A stretch of 64,000 bases of DNA from Asinibacterium sp. OR53 (GCF_000515315.1 NZ_KI911562.1:3443220-3507219), one strand, 5' to 3'; shown: positions 30,945 through 40,490, counted from the first letter of the stretch. Numbers and translations are program-made. The notes: a model not told the origin generated them from the sequence alone.

Positions 30945-32800
30945 CCTATCTGCTTTCCTTTCATCGCTTGGCTCACGGCCTGGTCCATGGCCCGTTCGGC
31001 AAAAGGCCGCGTTATATCGTTGAGTTCTTCTGTTTTTTTCTGAATGAGGTTCTTATCGTCCATCGTCAACGCCAGTTGCAGGGCCTGCATGGCTTGTGCG
31101 GTGGTTTGCAGTTCTTCCGCTGAAAGCAGGCTGGGATTTTTGGAGATGAATTTTTCTGTAAGGCCCAGTAATTGTTCTCCTTCTGTTTTGGCTTCTACCA
31201 ATGCCCTTGCCTGCATATCGTCTCCGGCATGGGTGATGCTTTCCAGCAGCATTTTTTCTACTTCTGTATCGGTGAGTCCGTATTGCGGCTTTACTTCTAT
31301 ACTTTGTTCTACTCCGCTGCGCAGCTCTTTTGCTTTCACCACCAATATTCCATCGGCATTGATGAGGAAACTTAGTTCTACTTTGGGTAAGCCCGCGGGC
31401 ATGGCCGGGATGCCGGTGAGGTTGAATTCGGCCAGCTTGCGATTGTCTTTTACCAGGTCGCGCTCACCCTGGAATACTGAAATACGCATACCGCTTTGTC
31501 CGTCTTTCTGCGTGGTATATTGACGCCCCACTTTGGTAGGGATTTTTGAATTACGGGGGATGAGCACGTCCATCAATCCACCCATGGTTTCTATGCCCAG
31601 GCTTAACGGTGTGATATCAAGCAGTAAAAAATCTTTGTTGTTGCCGGCGAGGATATCGGCCTGTACTGCGGCGCCGAGTGCTACTACTTCATCGGGGTTC
31701 ACTGAGTCGTTCACCGGTTTTCCGAAAAAAGCGCTCACCGCCTGCTTTACAGCAGGTATACGGGTGCTACCTCCTACCATCACCACCGTATCGATATCGG
31801 CGGTAGTGAGTTCTGCGTCTTTCAAGGCATTCCTGCAACAGCCGATGGTGGTATCGATCAATGGTTGTATCAGCGAGGCAAACAGGGTTCTGCTCAATCC
31901 CAGTTTTCCGCCATTCCATTCATCGCTGAACAATTCATCTGTACTCAATGCACGCTTGGCCGCTTCGGCTTTCAGTCTTAATGATTGTGCCAGTTGTTTA
32001 TCCTGGTGCAATACAGTTGCATCGATGCCTCGTTCTTTCATCCAGTATTGCATGATGGTCCTGTCGAAATCATCGCCTCCCAAATAGGTATCGCCATTGG
32101 TGCTCAGCACTTCATAAATGCCGTTGCTGATGCGTAACAGGGAAATATCAAAAGTGCCGCCACCCAGGTCGTACACTGCGATTGTTTTTTCTTCTTCCTT
32201 ATTCAATCCCATGCCGTAGGCCAGACTGGCGGCAGTTGGTTCATTCACAATGCGCAGCACATCCAATCCTGCCAGTTTACCTGCGTCGCGGGTAGCCTGC
32301 CGTTGTGCGTCGTTGAAATAGGCCGGCACGGTGATCACCGCTTTGGTTACGGGTGTTTTGAGAATATGCTCGGCGCGCTGTTTCAGTTCTTTGAGTATAA
32401 GGGAGGATAATTCAATGGGTGAATAAAAACGATCGCCCACCTGCACTTTCACCAGGCTATCGGTATCATCATCGATCACTTTATAGGTGAAGAAACCGGC
32501 ATTGTCTTTTACGTCTTTATAACTTTTTCCCATCAACCGCTTCACACTAAAAATGGTATGCTGGGGATCTGTTTCCAGGTAAGCTTTCGCTGTTTCGCCC
32601 ACTTCGGGGTTGCCCATGGCATCGAAATGAACGATGCTGGGAACGAGGCTGCTGGTATTGTGTTCTTTCAAAGCGGCCGGCTGCTTGTTTTCCGGGTGAA
32701 TGATGGCCACCAGGCTGTTCGTGGTGCCCAGGTCGATGCCTACGATCATTTCTGCCTGTTGTAAACTGCCGGTTGCTATATTGATGCCTATTCGAGCCAT
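30941..32800 (-). CDS. hscA: Hsp70 family chaperone, HscA-like
   Basis: This 619-residue protein has the Hsp70 ATPase motifs GIDLGTTNS (21-29), YDLGGGTFDIS and VMVGGSTRIP, and a substrate domain with LLLDITPLSLGIET. The length, a short N-terminal extension before GIDLGTTN and the lack of a C-terminal EEVD-like or Gly-rich tail favour HscA, the chaperone for IscU-type iron-sulfur scaffolds. No hscB, iscU or fdx lies beside it, and this genome has a SUF system, so DnaK paralog is an alternative. Confidence 0.8.
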   Translation of the reverse strand: MARIGINIATGSLQQAEMIVGIDLGTTNSLVAIIHPENKQPAALKEHNTSSLVPSIVHFDAMGNPEVGETAKAYLETDPQHTIFSVKRLMGKSYKDVKDNAGFFTYKVIDDDTDSLVKVQVGDRFYSPIELSSLILKELKQRAEHILKTPVTKAVITVPAYFNDAQRQATRDAGKLAGLDVLRIVNEPTAASLAYGMGLNKEEEKTIAVYDLGGGTFDISLLRISNGIYEVLSTNGDTYLGGDDFDRTIMQYWMKERGIDATVLHQDKQLAQSLRLKAEAAKRALSTDELFSDEWNGGKLGLSRTLFASLIQPLIDTTIGCCRNALKDAELTTADIDTVVMVGGSTRIPAVKQAVSAFFGKPVNDSVNPDEVVALGAAVQADILAGNNKDFLLLDITPLSLGIETMGGLMDVLIPRNSKIPTKVGRQYTTQKDGQSGMRISVFQGERDLVKDNRKLAEFNLTGIPAMPAGLPKVELSFLINADGILVVKAKELRSGVEQSIEVKPQYGLTDTEVEKMLLESITHAGDDMQARALVEAKTEGEQLLGLTEKFISKNPSLLSAEELQTTAQAMQALQLALTMDDKNLIQKKTEELNDITRPFAERAMDQAVSQAMKGKQIG

Positions 32801-32829
32801 GAGCGTTGTGCGTTGTTAGTTGTGAGATG

Positions 32830-33219
32830 TTAGATTTCTACTACATCTGTCTTACTGAGGTAATCGTGTAAAGGTTTGCCCAGGAAGGGGATGAAAAACA
32901 TGTCGATGATGGTGATGCGTACAAGGCTTCGCAGGATGATCTGCGGGAAAGATGGTTTTCGCTGCTGGGCATTGATCACTTTTGAAAAAGTGAACCATTT
33001 GCCGGGTGTGCGGCTGAACAATCCTTCAAAAAAACAATAATAGATGAACAGTATGCCAAAGAAGAACCATCCGAATTTGTAATAAGGGTAATGCCAGTAA
33101 ATCACATACCAGTCCCACACCTTGTACCCGGCATAAGCGAGTATGAAAATGATCACGGTATCGATAAAAAAATTAAGTGCGCGGGTGCCATCTCCAACTT
33201 TGCGCATGTTTTTATTCAT
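32830..33219 (-). CDS. RDD-family membrane protein
   Basis: This protein of about 129 residues has the RDD signature (RALNFFIDTVIIFILAYAGY with Arg/Asp), a second helix pair with IYYCFFEGLFSRTPGKW, and the conserved R..DMFFIPFLG end. The RDD family may be transporters or Na+/H+ antiporter-like; function here is unknown. I prefer the ATG at 33219. It lies upstream of hscA and is divergent from tyrS. Confidence 0.8.
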   Translation of the reverse strand: MNKNMRKVGDGTRALNFFIDTVIIFILAYAGYKVWDWYVIYWHYPYYKFGWFFFGILFIYYCFFEGLFSRTPGKWFTFSKVINAQQRKPSFPQIILRSLVRITIIDMFFIPFLGKPLHDYLSKTDVVEI

Positions 33220-33250
33220 GACGCGAAAGTAGCGAATCCGCTCCATTTCC

Positions 33251-33258
33251 TATTTTTG
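33251..33258 (+). promoter_or_regulatory. TAnnTTTG promoter box for tyrS
   Basis: TATTTTTG lies 16 nt before the tyrS ATG, again giving a very short leader. Confidence 0.55.
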
Positions 33259-33274
33259 CGCAAATTCGAAGTAA

Positions 33275-34558
33275 ATGACGCTCATAGAAGAACTCAGGTG
33301 GAGAGGAATGGTGCAGGACATCATGCCTGGCACGGAAGAACTGTTGCAGAAAGAAATGGTATCCGGCTATATTGGTTTTGACCCTACCTCCGATAGTTTG
33401 CATATCGGAAGCCTGGTTCCTATTCTCTTACTGGTACACCTGCAAAAGGCCGGTCATAAGCCTTATGCGTTGGTAGGCGGCGCCACCGGCATGATTGGTG
33501 ACCCCAGTGGCAAGAGCGAAGAAAGAAACCTATTGAGTGCAGAAGTGCTGCAACACAACCAGGAAGGCGTTCGCAAGCAATTGTCCAAATTCCTGGATTT
33601 CGACAGCGCCAAACCCAATGCGGCAGTTATGGTGAACAACTATGATTGGTTCAAAGGCGTTGGCTTCCTCGAGTTCATCCGCGATGCCGGCAAACACATC
33701 ACCGTCAATTATATGATGGCGAAAGACAGTGTGAAGAAAAGACTGGAAGGCGAAACCGGCATGAGCTTTACTGAATTTACTTATCAACTGATACAGGGCT
33801 ATGATTTTTACTGGCTCTACGAGCATAAAAATTGCAAACTGCAAATGGGTGGCAGCGACCAGTGGGGTAATATCACCACCGGTACTGAACTGATCCGCCG
33901 CAAAGCTGGTGGGGAAGCGTTTGCATTTACCTGTCCGCTCATTCGTAAAGCCGATGGCGGTAAATTCGGCAAAACGGAGAAAGGCAATGTATGGTTGGAT
34001 GCTACTAAAACATCGCCCTACCAGTTTTACCAGTTCTGGCTCAATGCCAGTGATGATGATGCCAAACAGTGGATCAAAATATTTACCCTTCTGCCCCATA
34101 CTGAAATTGATGCGTTGCTGGTTGAGCACGAAGCAGCGCCACACCAGCGTGCATTGCAAAAAAAGCTGGCACGTGAACTGACGGTGTTCGTGCACAGTGA
34201 ACACGATTATGATTTTGCCGTGAAAGCATCGGAGATACTGTTTGGCAATGCTACTACCGAAGCTTTGCAAAGCCTGAATGAAGAGCAATTATTGCAGGTG
34301 ATGGAAGGTGTTCCCACGGTAGAGGTGAGCAAATCGCAACTCGAAACGGGATATGATATTGTAAGCTTCCTGGCCGACACACAAATTTTCCCCAGCAAAG
34401 GAGAGGCGCGTAAAATGTGGCAGTCGGGCGGCATTGGCATCAACAAAAGAAAGATTGGCAGCGATGAAAATTTGCTGAAGCAGTCAGATCTCTTGCAGGA
34501 TAAATATTTGCTGGTGCAAAAAGGCAAGAAAAATTACTACCTCGTAAAAGCCGTATAG
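33275..34558 (+). CDS. tyrS: Tyrosyl-tRNA synthetase
   Basis: This 427-residue class I aminoacyl-tRNA synthetase joins tyrosine to tRNA-Tyr. The HIGH-type motif is HIGS (43-46), and the KMSKS-type loop is KFGKT (about 230-234). [11 protein letters not shown] is the tyrosine/ATP pocket. The C-terminal S4-like domain (about 355-427) binds the anticodon arm. The length is normal. Confidence 0.97.
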   Translation: MTLIEELRWRGMVQDIMPGTEELLQKEMVSGYIGFDPTSDSLHIGSLVPILLLVHLQKAGHKPYALVGGATGMIGDPSGKSEERNLLSAEVLQHNQEGVRKQLSKFLDFDSAKPNAAVMVNNYDWFKGVGFLEFIRDAGKHITVNYMMAKDSVKKRLEGETGMSFTEFTYQLIQGYDFYWLYEHKNCKLQMGGSDQWGNITTGTELIRRKAGGEAFAFTCPLIRKADGGKFGKTEKGNVWLDATKTSPYQFYQFWLNASDDDAKQWIKIFTLLPHTEIDALLVEHEAAPHQRALQKKLARELTVFVHSEHDYDFAVKASEILFGNATTEALQSLNEEQLLQVMEGVPTVEVSKSQLETGYDIVSFLADTQIFPSKGEARKMWQSGGIGINKRKIGSDENLLKQSDLLQDKYLLVQKGKKNYYLVKAV

Positions 34559-34612
34559 CTCATCAACAGGTATTGGGCGTGAATTCGTATATTCATCGGC
34601 TCAACCTGTTAT

Positions 34613-36199
34613 ATGAGACAAAAATTGCAGTTCCTTTCCCTGTTCGTTTGTTTGGCATTTACTGCCGTTCGTGCGCAGATTCCCAAAGCGCCTGAGAAAA
34701 AAGAAGGTGATGGTCCTTATACCCAACTGATCATCCGGGGTGTTACATTGATCAATGGTACTGGTGCGCCGCCTTTTGGTCCGGTTGATATTGTGGTAGA
34801 GCAAAACCGCATTGTGCAGATACAAACGGTGGGAAGCCCGGGGGCGGCCATTGATCCAGCCCGAAGGCCGGTGCTCAAACAGGGCGGGAAAGAACTCAAC
34901 TGTGAAGGCATGTATGTGTTGCCCGGCCTCATAGACATGCATGGGCATATCGGTGGCAAAGAGCAGGGCACTCCTGCCGAATACGTTTTCAAACTGTGGA
35001 TGGCGCATGGTATTACCACCATCAGGGATCCATCGGCCGGCAACGGACTGGATTGGACACTTGACGAGAAACAAAAAAGCGCCGCCAATCTCATTACAGC
35101 ACCCAGGATATATGCCTATACGGTATTCGGACAAAGCAGTAAAACACCCATCACCACTGCCGACCAGGCACGTGCCTGGGTACAAGAGAATGCACGCAAG
35201 GGGGCCGATGGCATCAAATTTTTTGGTGCACGACCAGAGGTTATGGATGCTGCACTTCGTGAAAATAAAAAACTGGGATTGCGATCTTGTTGCCACCATG
35301 CGCAACTCGATGTAGCGCGTTGGAATGTGTTGAATTCTGCCCGTGCCGGACTCACCAGCATGGAGCACTGGTATGGTTTGCCCGAGGCATTGTTCACCGA
35401 TAAAACCATCCAACAATACCCACTCGATTACAATTACAACAATGAGCAGGATCGTTTTGAAGAAGCGGGCAAACTGTGGAAGCAGGCGGCCGCACCTTAC
35501 TCAGAACATTGGAATAAAGTGATGAATGAATTGTTATCGCTCGATTTTACATTGGATCCTACATTCAATATTTACGATGCCAACCGCGACCTGCAAAGAG
35601 CGCGCAGGGCTGAATGGCATGAGTGGTATACGTTGCCATCGCTTTGGCAGTTTTACGAGCCCAGCCGGCAATCGCATGGTTCTTATTGGCATCATTGGGG
35701 AACGGAGCAGGAAGTGGAATGGAAAAACAATTACCGGTTGTGGATGACATTCGTGAACGAATACAAAAACCGCGGCGGACGTGTGACTGCCGGGTCTGAT
35801 AACGGCTTCATTTATGAAACTTATGGATTCGGTTATATCCGCGAGCTGGAGTTGTTGCGTGAAGCAGGTTTCCATCCGTTGGAAGTGATCCGTTCAGCTA
35901 CTTTATACGGAGCGCAGGCCCTTGGCGCCGATAAAGAAATCGGCAGCGTGGAAACGGGTAAGCTGGCCGATCTGGTGGTCATCGATGCCAATCCTTTGCA
36001 AAACCTGCAAGTGTTGTATGGCACGGGAGCCATTACCCTTACCAAAGAAAACAAAGTGGTGCGCAGCGGTGGCGTATTGTATACCATTAAAGATGGCATT
36101 GTGTACAATGCCAAACAATTACTGGCCGACGTGAAAGCCATGGTAGATGCTGAAAAGCAAAAAACCGGCTGGCAATTGAAGCAGCCGGGGATGCAATAA
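34613..36199 (+). CDS. Secreted amidohydrolase family protein
   Basis: This 528-residue protein has a signal peptide (LQFLSLFVCLAFTAVRAQ). The metal-dependent hydrolase signature is LPGLIDMHGHIGG (His-x-His near residue 110), with further metal or catalytic residues in HHAQLDV, SMEHWYG and TAGSDNG. The domain closes with ADLVVIDANPL, typical of imidazolonepropionase/dipeptidase-like enzymes. It is likely periplasmic and may hydrolyse a dipeptide or cyclic amide. The substrate cannot be assigned. Confidence 0.85.
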   Translation: MRQKLQFLSLFVCLAFTAVRAQIPKAPEKKEGDGPYTQLIIRGVTLINGTGAPPFGPVDIVVEQNRIVQIQTVGSPGAAIDPARRPVLKQGGKELNCEGMYVLPGLIDMHGHIGGKEQGTPAEYVFKLWMAHGITTIRDPSAGNGLDWTLDEKQKSAANLITAPRIYAYTVFGQSSKTPITTADQARAWVQENARKGADGIKFFGARPEVMDAALRENKKLGLRSCCHHAQLDVARWNVLNSARAGLTSMEHWYGLPEALFTDKTIQQYPLDYNYNNEQDRFEEAGKLWKQAAAPYSEHWNKVMNELLSLDFTLDPTFNIYDANRDLQRARRAEWHEWYTLPSLWQFYEPSRQSHGSYWHHWGTEQEVEWKNNYRLWMTFVNEYKNRGGRVTAGSDNGFIYETYGFGYIRELELLREAGFHPLEVIRSATLYGAQALGADKEIGSVETGKLADLVVIDANPLQNLQVLYGTGAITLTKENKVVRSGGVLYTIKDGIVYNAKQLLADVKAMVDAEKQKTGWQLKQPGMQ

Positions 36200-36202
36200 T
36201 TT

Positions 36203-36877
36203 TTACAGGGATTTGATGGCTTTCCACATAGCTTCCGCTACGAGCAGGTTACCGGCTGCATTCAGGTGTACCCTGTCGCGCGTTAAAATGCCTGATTCTT
36301 TGTTATCGGGATTGTTTTGGAGTTCGTATTCGTGGAAAAGGGTGCGCAGGTCTACCAGCGGCAAAGATTCTTTGGCTGCAAACTGCCTGATCCAACTACT
36401 GTACTGGTTCATATCGCCATCCTGTTGGTTGGAGAAATCTTTCTTCTCACCTATTACGGCGGGAGTGCAGAGAATCACTTTAGAACCAGCAGCCCTTAAT
36501 TTCTTAACAATGGCTTCATAGAATTTCCCGAACTTATCGTAATCGGTACCGGTGCCAAAGCTGGATTTATGCCACACATCGTTTACACCAATGTAAATGA
36601 CTACGATGTCCGGGCTCTTGCTGATTACGTCTTCTTCCATCCGCAGGTAAAGATCATATACTTTGTTACCGCCGATACCAGCGCCTATCAGTTCATATTT
36701 ATTTTCTGCTCCTTCCTGTTTCAGGAGCGAGTCCATTAGCCGGATATAGCCGCCTGGCTGGGCCCCTATCTGGGTAATAGAATCACCAAAAAATATTACT
36801 TTTTTCTTCTTGTCATAATTGAATGACATGAGCAGGATACAGGCAATAAACGCGGCAAAAAGGATGAGTTTTGACAT
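36203..36877 (-). CDS. SGNH/GDSL-type hydrolase
   Basis: This 224-residue esterase-fold protein starts with a signal/anchor helix (LILFAAFIACILLMSF). The catalytic serine is in FFGDSIT (S33), the oxyanion residues are in GAGIGGNK and YIGVNDVW, and the Asp/His pair is in DRVHLN (about D201, H204). It is probably a secreted esterase or acetyl-xylan/carbohydrate deacetylase. It is convergent with the amidohydrolase. Confidence 0.88.
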   Translation of the reverse strand: MSKLILFAAFIACILLMSFNYDKKKKVIFFGDSITQIGAQPGGYIRLMDSLLKQEGAENKYELIGAGIGGNKVYDLYLRMEEDVISKSPDIVVIYIGVNDVWHKSSFGTGTDYDKFGKFYEAIVKKLRAAGSKVILCTPAVIGEKKDFSNQQDGDMNQYSSWIRQFAAKESLPLVDLRTLFHEYELQNNPDNKESGILTRDRVHLNAAGNLLVAEAMWKAIKSL

Positions 36878-36948
36878 AAGGCTTACAATAAGGAGTTCAA
36901 TATACGAACAGAACGGTTAAAAAATTTGGAACAATTCTCTCCTACCCC

Positions 36949-36956
36949 TATTTTTG
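36949..36956 (+). promoter_or_regulatory. Promoter of tRNA-Gln
   Basis: TATTTTTG has a TTTG exactly 20 nt upstream (36925-36928), the best -33/-7 match in the window. The first base would be about 30 nt before the tRNA. Confidence 0.8.
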
Positions 36957-36985
36957 CACCCCATTCCACTACGGAATGCATGGAT

Positions 36986-37056
36986 TGCCCGATAGTATAA
37001 TGGCAGTACAACTGATTTTGGTTCAGTTTGTCTTGGTTCGAATCCAGGTCGGGCAA
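36986..37056 (+). tRNA. tRNA-Gln (TTG)
   Basis: A 71-nt cloverleaf with acceptor TGCCCGA/TCGGGCA, anticodon stem ACTGA/TCAGT and loop TTTTGGT (anticodon TTG). The accessory island starts right after it, and its 3' end is a plausible integration site. Confidence 0.97.
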
Positions 37057-37059
37057 CAA

Positions 37060-37089
37060 GCGCCTCTCGCGATAGCGAGGGGCGCTTTT
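37060..37089 (+). terminator. Terminator of tRNA-Gln
   Basis: A perfect 11-bp stem GCGCCTCTCGC / GCGAGGGGCGC with a GATA loop is followed by TTTTC. Confidence 0.9.
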
Positions 37090-37398
37090 CTTTGGTAGCG
37101 ATGAAAGCTTTGCTTTCACAAGCGAACGAAGGAAATTGCCACGGCCACGTAGTGGTCGTGAGGCGTTTGGGTAATGGACATTGTAGTGGATCAGCGGAGG
37201 CCGACGAAGGAGGCCGGAGCTAATGCAGGTTGGGCAACTCAAGGCAGCATCTAACAAACCTTAACACTTAACAACACTAAAACCCGTTACGGCATTGACT
37301 TGTAGCGGGTTCTTTCATTTTGTGGATTTCTTTAGTGTCCGTCAATTTCCGAAAATATCTTTACACATTTATTTACACTTATTGGTGCCTTCAACCAC
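37090..37398. other. Gene-free left edge of the island
   Basis: No gene is visible. There are small perfect palindromes: TGAAAGC-TTT-GCTTTCA (37102-37118) and CACGGCCAC-GTA-GTGGTCGTG (37140-37160). CAGGTTGGGCAAC at 37226-37238 nearly repeats (12/13) the end of tRNA-Gln (37045-37057), so this may be the remains of an attachment site. An AT-rich stretch follows before the integrase relic. Confidence 0.55.
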
Positions 37399-38060
37399 AT
37401 GTTACCTTCTTATAGTCCCGTCTGGAATTGGCGCAAGAAAAACCGCCATAACAATCTCAGATCCATTCACTTTAGAATCGGACTGATCAATGTCTACAAG
37501 TATCACACGGTAAACGTCCCGCAAAAAGTTCGCGAAGACTAATGGCCTGGTAAAACAAATGCCTGGGTCAAAAACCCCCATCCTTTTGCATTTGTCATCA
37601 ATGAGCGCATAAAAGAAAAGATGAATACCCTGGACAAACTTTGCGAAAGATATTACAAGGCAAAAAAGCCGCTTAACTTTCCAGCCATTCTCCGGGAGCT
37701 CGTCAAAGACTATAATCCTAATTCCTTCAATGCCGAGATCATTTTTAAGGATCTGGATGATACGATCTTTTTGACTTCAAAAAATACTGTCAGGATCGCG
37801 CGGAGCTTAAGTCTTCAACCATCATTGGCCACTTAAACGCCTTAAAAAAATCGTATACTGGTCACGCAAAGTTGGACACATAACAAAAGAACAGCAAGAA
37901 ATCATTTTCGAGGACGTTCATATCTCTGTTAAACGCAAGTCTTCCGTTCATTTGGAAGAAGAACAAATCATTCAATGGTGAGATCACAACTTTGTTCCGA
38001 AAAAAGCAAACTCGCCCGAGATCGCGATATTTTTTTGCTATAGGTCTACACGGAGTACTA
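37399..38060 (+). pseudogene. Decayed tyrosine integrase (phage/ICE type)
   Basis: The first frame gives an N-terminal arm/SAM-like region of Bacteroidota integrases (WNWRKKNRHNNLRSIHFRIG, then VNVPQKVRED). An in-frame TAA at 37540 interrupts it, and the frame goes on as WPGKTNAWVKNPHPF and INERIKEKMNTLDKLCERYY. A frameshift near 37768 moves the homologous text to another frame (FDFKKYCQDRAEL, then HLEEEQIIQW), which ends in TGA and then loses the catalytic domain. No R-H-R-Y site remains, so it is inactive. It marks the island as a formerly integrated element next to tRNA-Gln. Confidence 0.75.
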
Positions 38061-38139
38061 TTTTGGAGATTGGAAGGAGGCGCTTAAGTCGGATATCAAA
38101 TCGGATCGGGTACATGGCGCCTTCTCCAGCATAGGCACA

Positions 38140-39240
38140 CTAAACTTGAATCGCCGCCGGAAAAGCCACCACTTCCCATTGCGCGGCTTTGTCGTCCATC
38201 GCAATCCTCGACCGGATCGTGCCCTCCGTAAATTTGACCTCGTGTAACCTGCCACCCAGTTCCCGTAATAGCTTCTCTACGTTCTTTCTGCGTTTCTTCG
38301 GTTTGCCGGCACCCACAATAGGGGAAGTCATATATACCTGCTTACTGTGTTTCTTGAATACCTCCAACATCGCTGCTTGCGGGAGTTTATCATGCAAATT
38401 CCACGGCGTCAGCTTGGCAACGGGATCTTCCACGAGCAATCGTTTCCAGACCTCCGGATGATAGCCGTTCTCAGAACCATGATGTGGGATCTTGAACAGC
38501 GAGGCGCGCTGGTCAATCGTTGCACAAGCGTTGAGAATATTATTCCATCCCTCATCGGCCGCCGAACCCACCTCGAGGTCGGCCCCAAGCAATGCGCGGT
38601 GATTTCCGAGCTTGATAAACGTAACAACCGACTTCGCATTGGGCGACCGAACGACGATCTTCTTGTTCGGCGGCCCGAATTCTGTGATCAGGCTGGAAAC
38701 CTCCGCGTCGAATGTTGCAATTGTCGCATCCGATGGTGAAAGGCTAATCACCTCACTGCTGATGCCTTCGCCCAGCTGCTCCCGGTACAGCACCCGATCC
38801 TGCCCCGCCCAGATTGGCTGAACCTTCCTGGCCAGCAAAATGTCCATACAACGACCAAATTCCACTGTCGACGAATTCGATTGATTTGTTTTCAGCTTCG
38901 AATAATCCAACTGTACAAATTGCAGGAATTTTCTTAGATCATTCGCCCTGGCAAAGGCGAACTTCGAATTAACGCAGGCTTCCAGCACAGCGGCTATACC
39001 CAGAATATGATCATCATGCCAATGCGTGCAAATGATCAAGCACACGTCACTCATCGAAACACCAATCTTTTGCAAGTACTCTAGCGGCAAAGCTCGACGG
39101 GTGATTGGATTGATACAAGAATCAATGATCAGCCACCTGTTGTTTCCCAAATGAACCACAGCCGATTCCCCATAGCCGCCGCCCGTTCCCAATAAGGTAA
39201 TTTCTCCGGTAGTACTTCCTGGGCTATCAAATGTCGCCAT
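38140..39240 (-). CDS. Metallo-beta-lactamase-fold hydrolase (ComEC/Rec2-like MBL domain)
   Basis: This protein of about 366 residues has the MBL metal motif HWHDDH (about residues 73-78, from the ATG at 39240). Further metal sites are GADLE and KIPHHGSENG, and LLGTGGGYGESAVVHLGNNRW begins the fold. The KIPHHGSENGYH form is typical of MBL domains that act on DNA/RNA or signalling nucleotides, related to the ComEC extracellular domain. It has no signal peptide and so is cytoplasmic. It is the last gene of a three-gene operon and overlaps the one before by 14 nt, or more if an upstream ATG (39258) is used. The substrate is unknown. Confidence 0.8.
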   Translation of the reverse strand: MATFDSPGSTTGEITLLGTGGGYGESAVVHLGNNRWLIIDSCINPITRRALPLEYLQKIGVSMSDVCLIICTHWHDDHILGIAAVLEACVNSKFAFARANDLRKFLQFVQLDYSKLKTNQSNSSTVEFGRCMDILLARKVQPIWAGQDRVLYREQLGEGISSEVISLSPSDATIATFDAEVSSLITEFGPPNKKIVVRSPNAKSVVTFIKLGNHRALLGADLEVGSAADEGWNNILNACATIDQRASLFKIPHHGSENGYHPEVWKRLLVEDPVAKLTPWNLHDKLPQAAMLEVFKKHSKQVYMTSPIVGAGKPKKRRKNVEKLLRELGGRLHEVKFTEGTIRSRIAMDDKAAQWEVVAFPAAIQV

Positions 39241-39838
39241 CGTTGTTAAAAAATTCATACAATTCCGATCCCTTGTCTGTCGCCACATCAAATTCCTCTT
39301 GCGACCAACTGGTCAGCCGTTGAAAACGCATCAGGGCATTTTTTTCCACCTGGTTGCCGTTAAACGAGCGGCCGATACTCCAGTAAAAAACTGCTCCTAT
39401 GCTCAAAAGTTCCCGGTCACCAGGTGATACATCCCGAATTTCAAATTCACCTATTTCAAAGGTTCCAGGTTTGGTCAGGTCTTCCATTCTGGCTTCAAAT
39501 TCCGTGTCGGTCAATTTCGTAATATGTCCTTTCCATCTTTGTTCGCTCGTAAAAAACCCCTTCGCCTGTAACGGCAGTGCCGCCTGGACCAGCCGCTCGA
39601 CTGTTTCACCCAACCGGCCACGATCGTCCTCCCGATGGGTCGAGCCAGACATAAACTCACCCACGTTATCCTGTTGCCGCTGCCAATTGAATTGCTCGAT
39701 CGTTCCCTCGATCAACCTTTCCTTGCTCACCATATAGGCCTGTCCCTGGAAAAGGCTGGCAGAGTTTGTCACCTTGCTGGGCACCGAAGACAATGATCGA
39801 TCCGTATTCTGTATATTGAACATATTATTTTGTTGCAT
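39227..39838 (-). CDS. Unknown protein, middle gene of the MBL operon
   Basis: I do not recognise this 203-residue protein. The first half is charged and Gln/Asn-rich. The second half (about 105-165) is a compact beta-rich unit with alternating pattern: WKGHITKLTDTEFEARMEDL, then EIGEFEIRDVSPGDRELL and GAVFYWSIGRSF. That pattern resembles a small SH3/OB-like barrel that could bind nucleic acid or a partner. It overlaps the 221-residue gene by 14 nt and the MBL gene by 14 nt, which implies translational coupling and equal amounts. Confidence 0.75.
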   Translation of the reverse strand: MQQNNMFNIQNTDRSLSSVPSKVTNSASLFQGQAYMVSKERLIEGTIEQFNWQRQQDNVGEFMSGSTHREDDRGRLGETVERLVQAALPLQAKGFFTSEQRWKGHITKLTDTEFEARMEDLTKPGTFEIGEFEIRDVSPGDRELLSIGAVFYWSIGRSFNGNQVEKNALMRFQRLTSWSQEEFDVATDKGSELYEFFNNDGDI

Positions 39839-40490
39839 TCATGACTTCCCATAAAACGCCTGGCACTTCACTCGCTGATGCTACGGACTCGGCGAAATCT
39901 TCCTTCAGCAGCGTCTGCAACCCCCTCACCCCGTCCGACAGGTCGAAATGATCGTTGATGTATACTAGCAGGCTGTATGGCGTTGGCAGCGGAATATCTG
40001 CCGGCGCAACCCGGATCCGCTTAGATCCCATCTTTCCATCCGATCGCTGGACCTCGCCGACATCGAGAATAAACAGGCGGGGATCCTTGAACAAACGCTT
40101 CCAATTTGTCAAACCGCCCAGCCGATTACCCACTTCATAATAACGTTCCTCATCCGGCATCGCGTAATATAGCAGATGATTGAGCCCGACCGCCTTCACC
40201 GGTGTTTCTTTTAATATCCCAAAAATACTCTTGACCAGGTCATTGAGCGCATCAAAAAGGGCATCCCTACTAGTCCTGACTTCCATCCTTTCAGTGCCGA
40301 TCTCGAATTCACACCAATCCAATTTGAATTTAACAATGCTTGGATGGATAATCTCAACGACGGCATCCTGGGCCTCCTGCTCACGAATCAATTTTTTCTG
40401 AGCCAGCCAGAAGGGTTGAATGATCACAGGGTTGAAATTACCTACAACGACAATACTCAATCGATATACCTCCAGGTACTCTTTCAGCAT
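39825..40490 (-). CDS. Unknown protein, first gene of the MBL operon
   Basis: I do not recognise this 221-residue cytoplasmic protein. It has a hydrophobic first strand (YRLSIVVVGNFNPVIIQPFW), a charged helix, and a beta-hairpin with conserved-looking WCEFEIGTERMEV. NHLLYYAMPDEERYYEVGNRL and LFILDVGEVQRSDG follow. It has no helicase, nuclease or transmembrane motif that I can see. It is the first gene of the operon with the 203-residue protein and the MBL hydrolase. It could be a sensor or an adaptor; nothing in the sequence decides. Confidence 0.75.
   Translation of the reverse strand: MLKEYLEVYRLSIVVVGNFNPVIIQPFWLAQKKLIREQEAQDAVVEIIHPSIVKFKLDWCEFEIGTERMEVRTSRDALFDALNDLVKSIFGILKETPVKAVGLNHLLYYAMPDEERYYEVGNRLGGLTNWKRLFKDPRLFILDVGEVQRSDGKMGSKRIRVAPADIPLPTPYSLLVYINDHFDLSDGVRGLQTLLKEDFAESVASASEVPGVLWEVMNATK

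Noticed and set aside
36883..37257. 124-codon minus-strand frame over tRNA-Gln
   Set aside because: It runs through a tRNA and its terminator, so it is chance.
37295..37486. 63-codon plus-strand frame before the integrase relic
   Set aside because: It lies in another frame than the integrase homology and matches nothing known to me.
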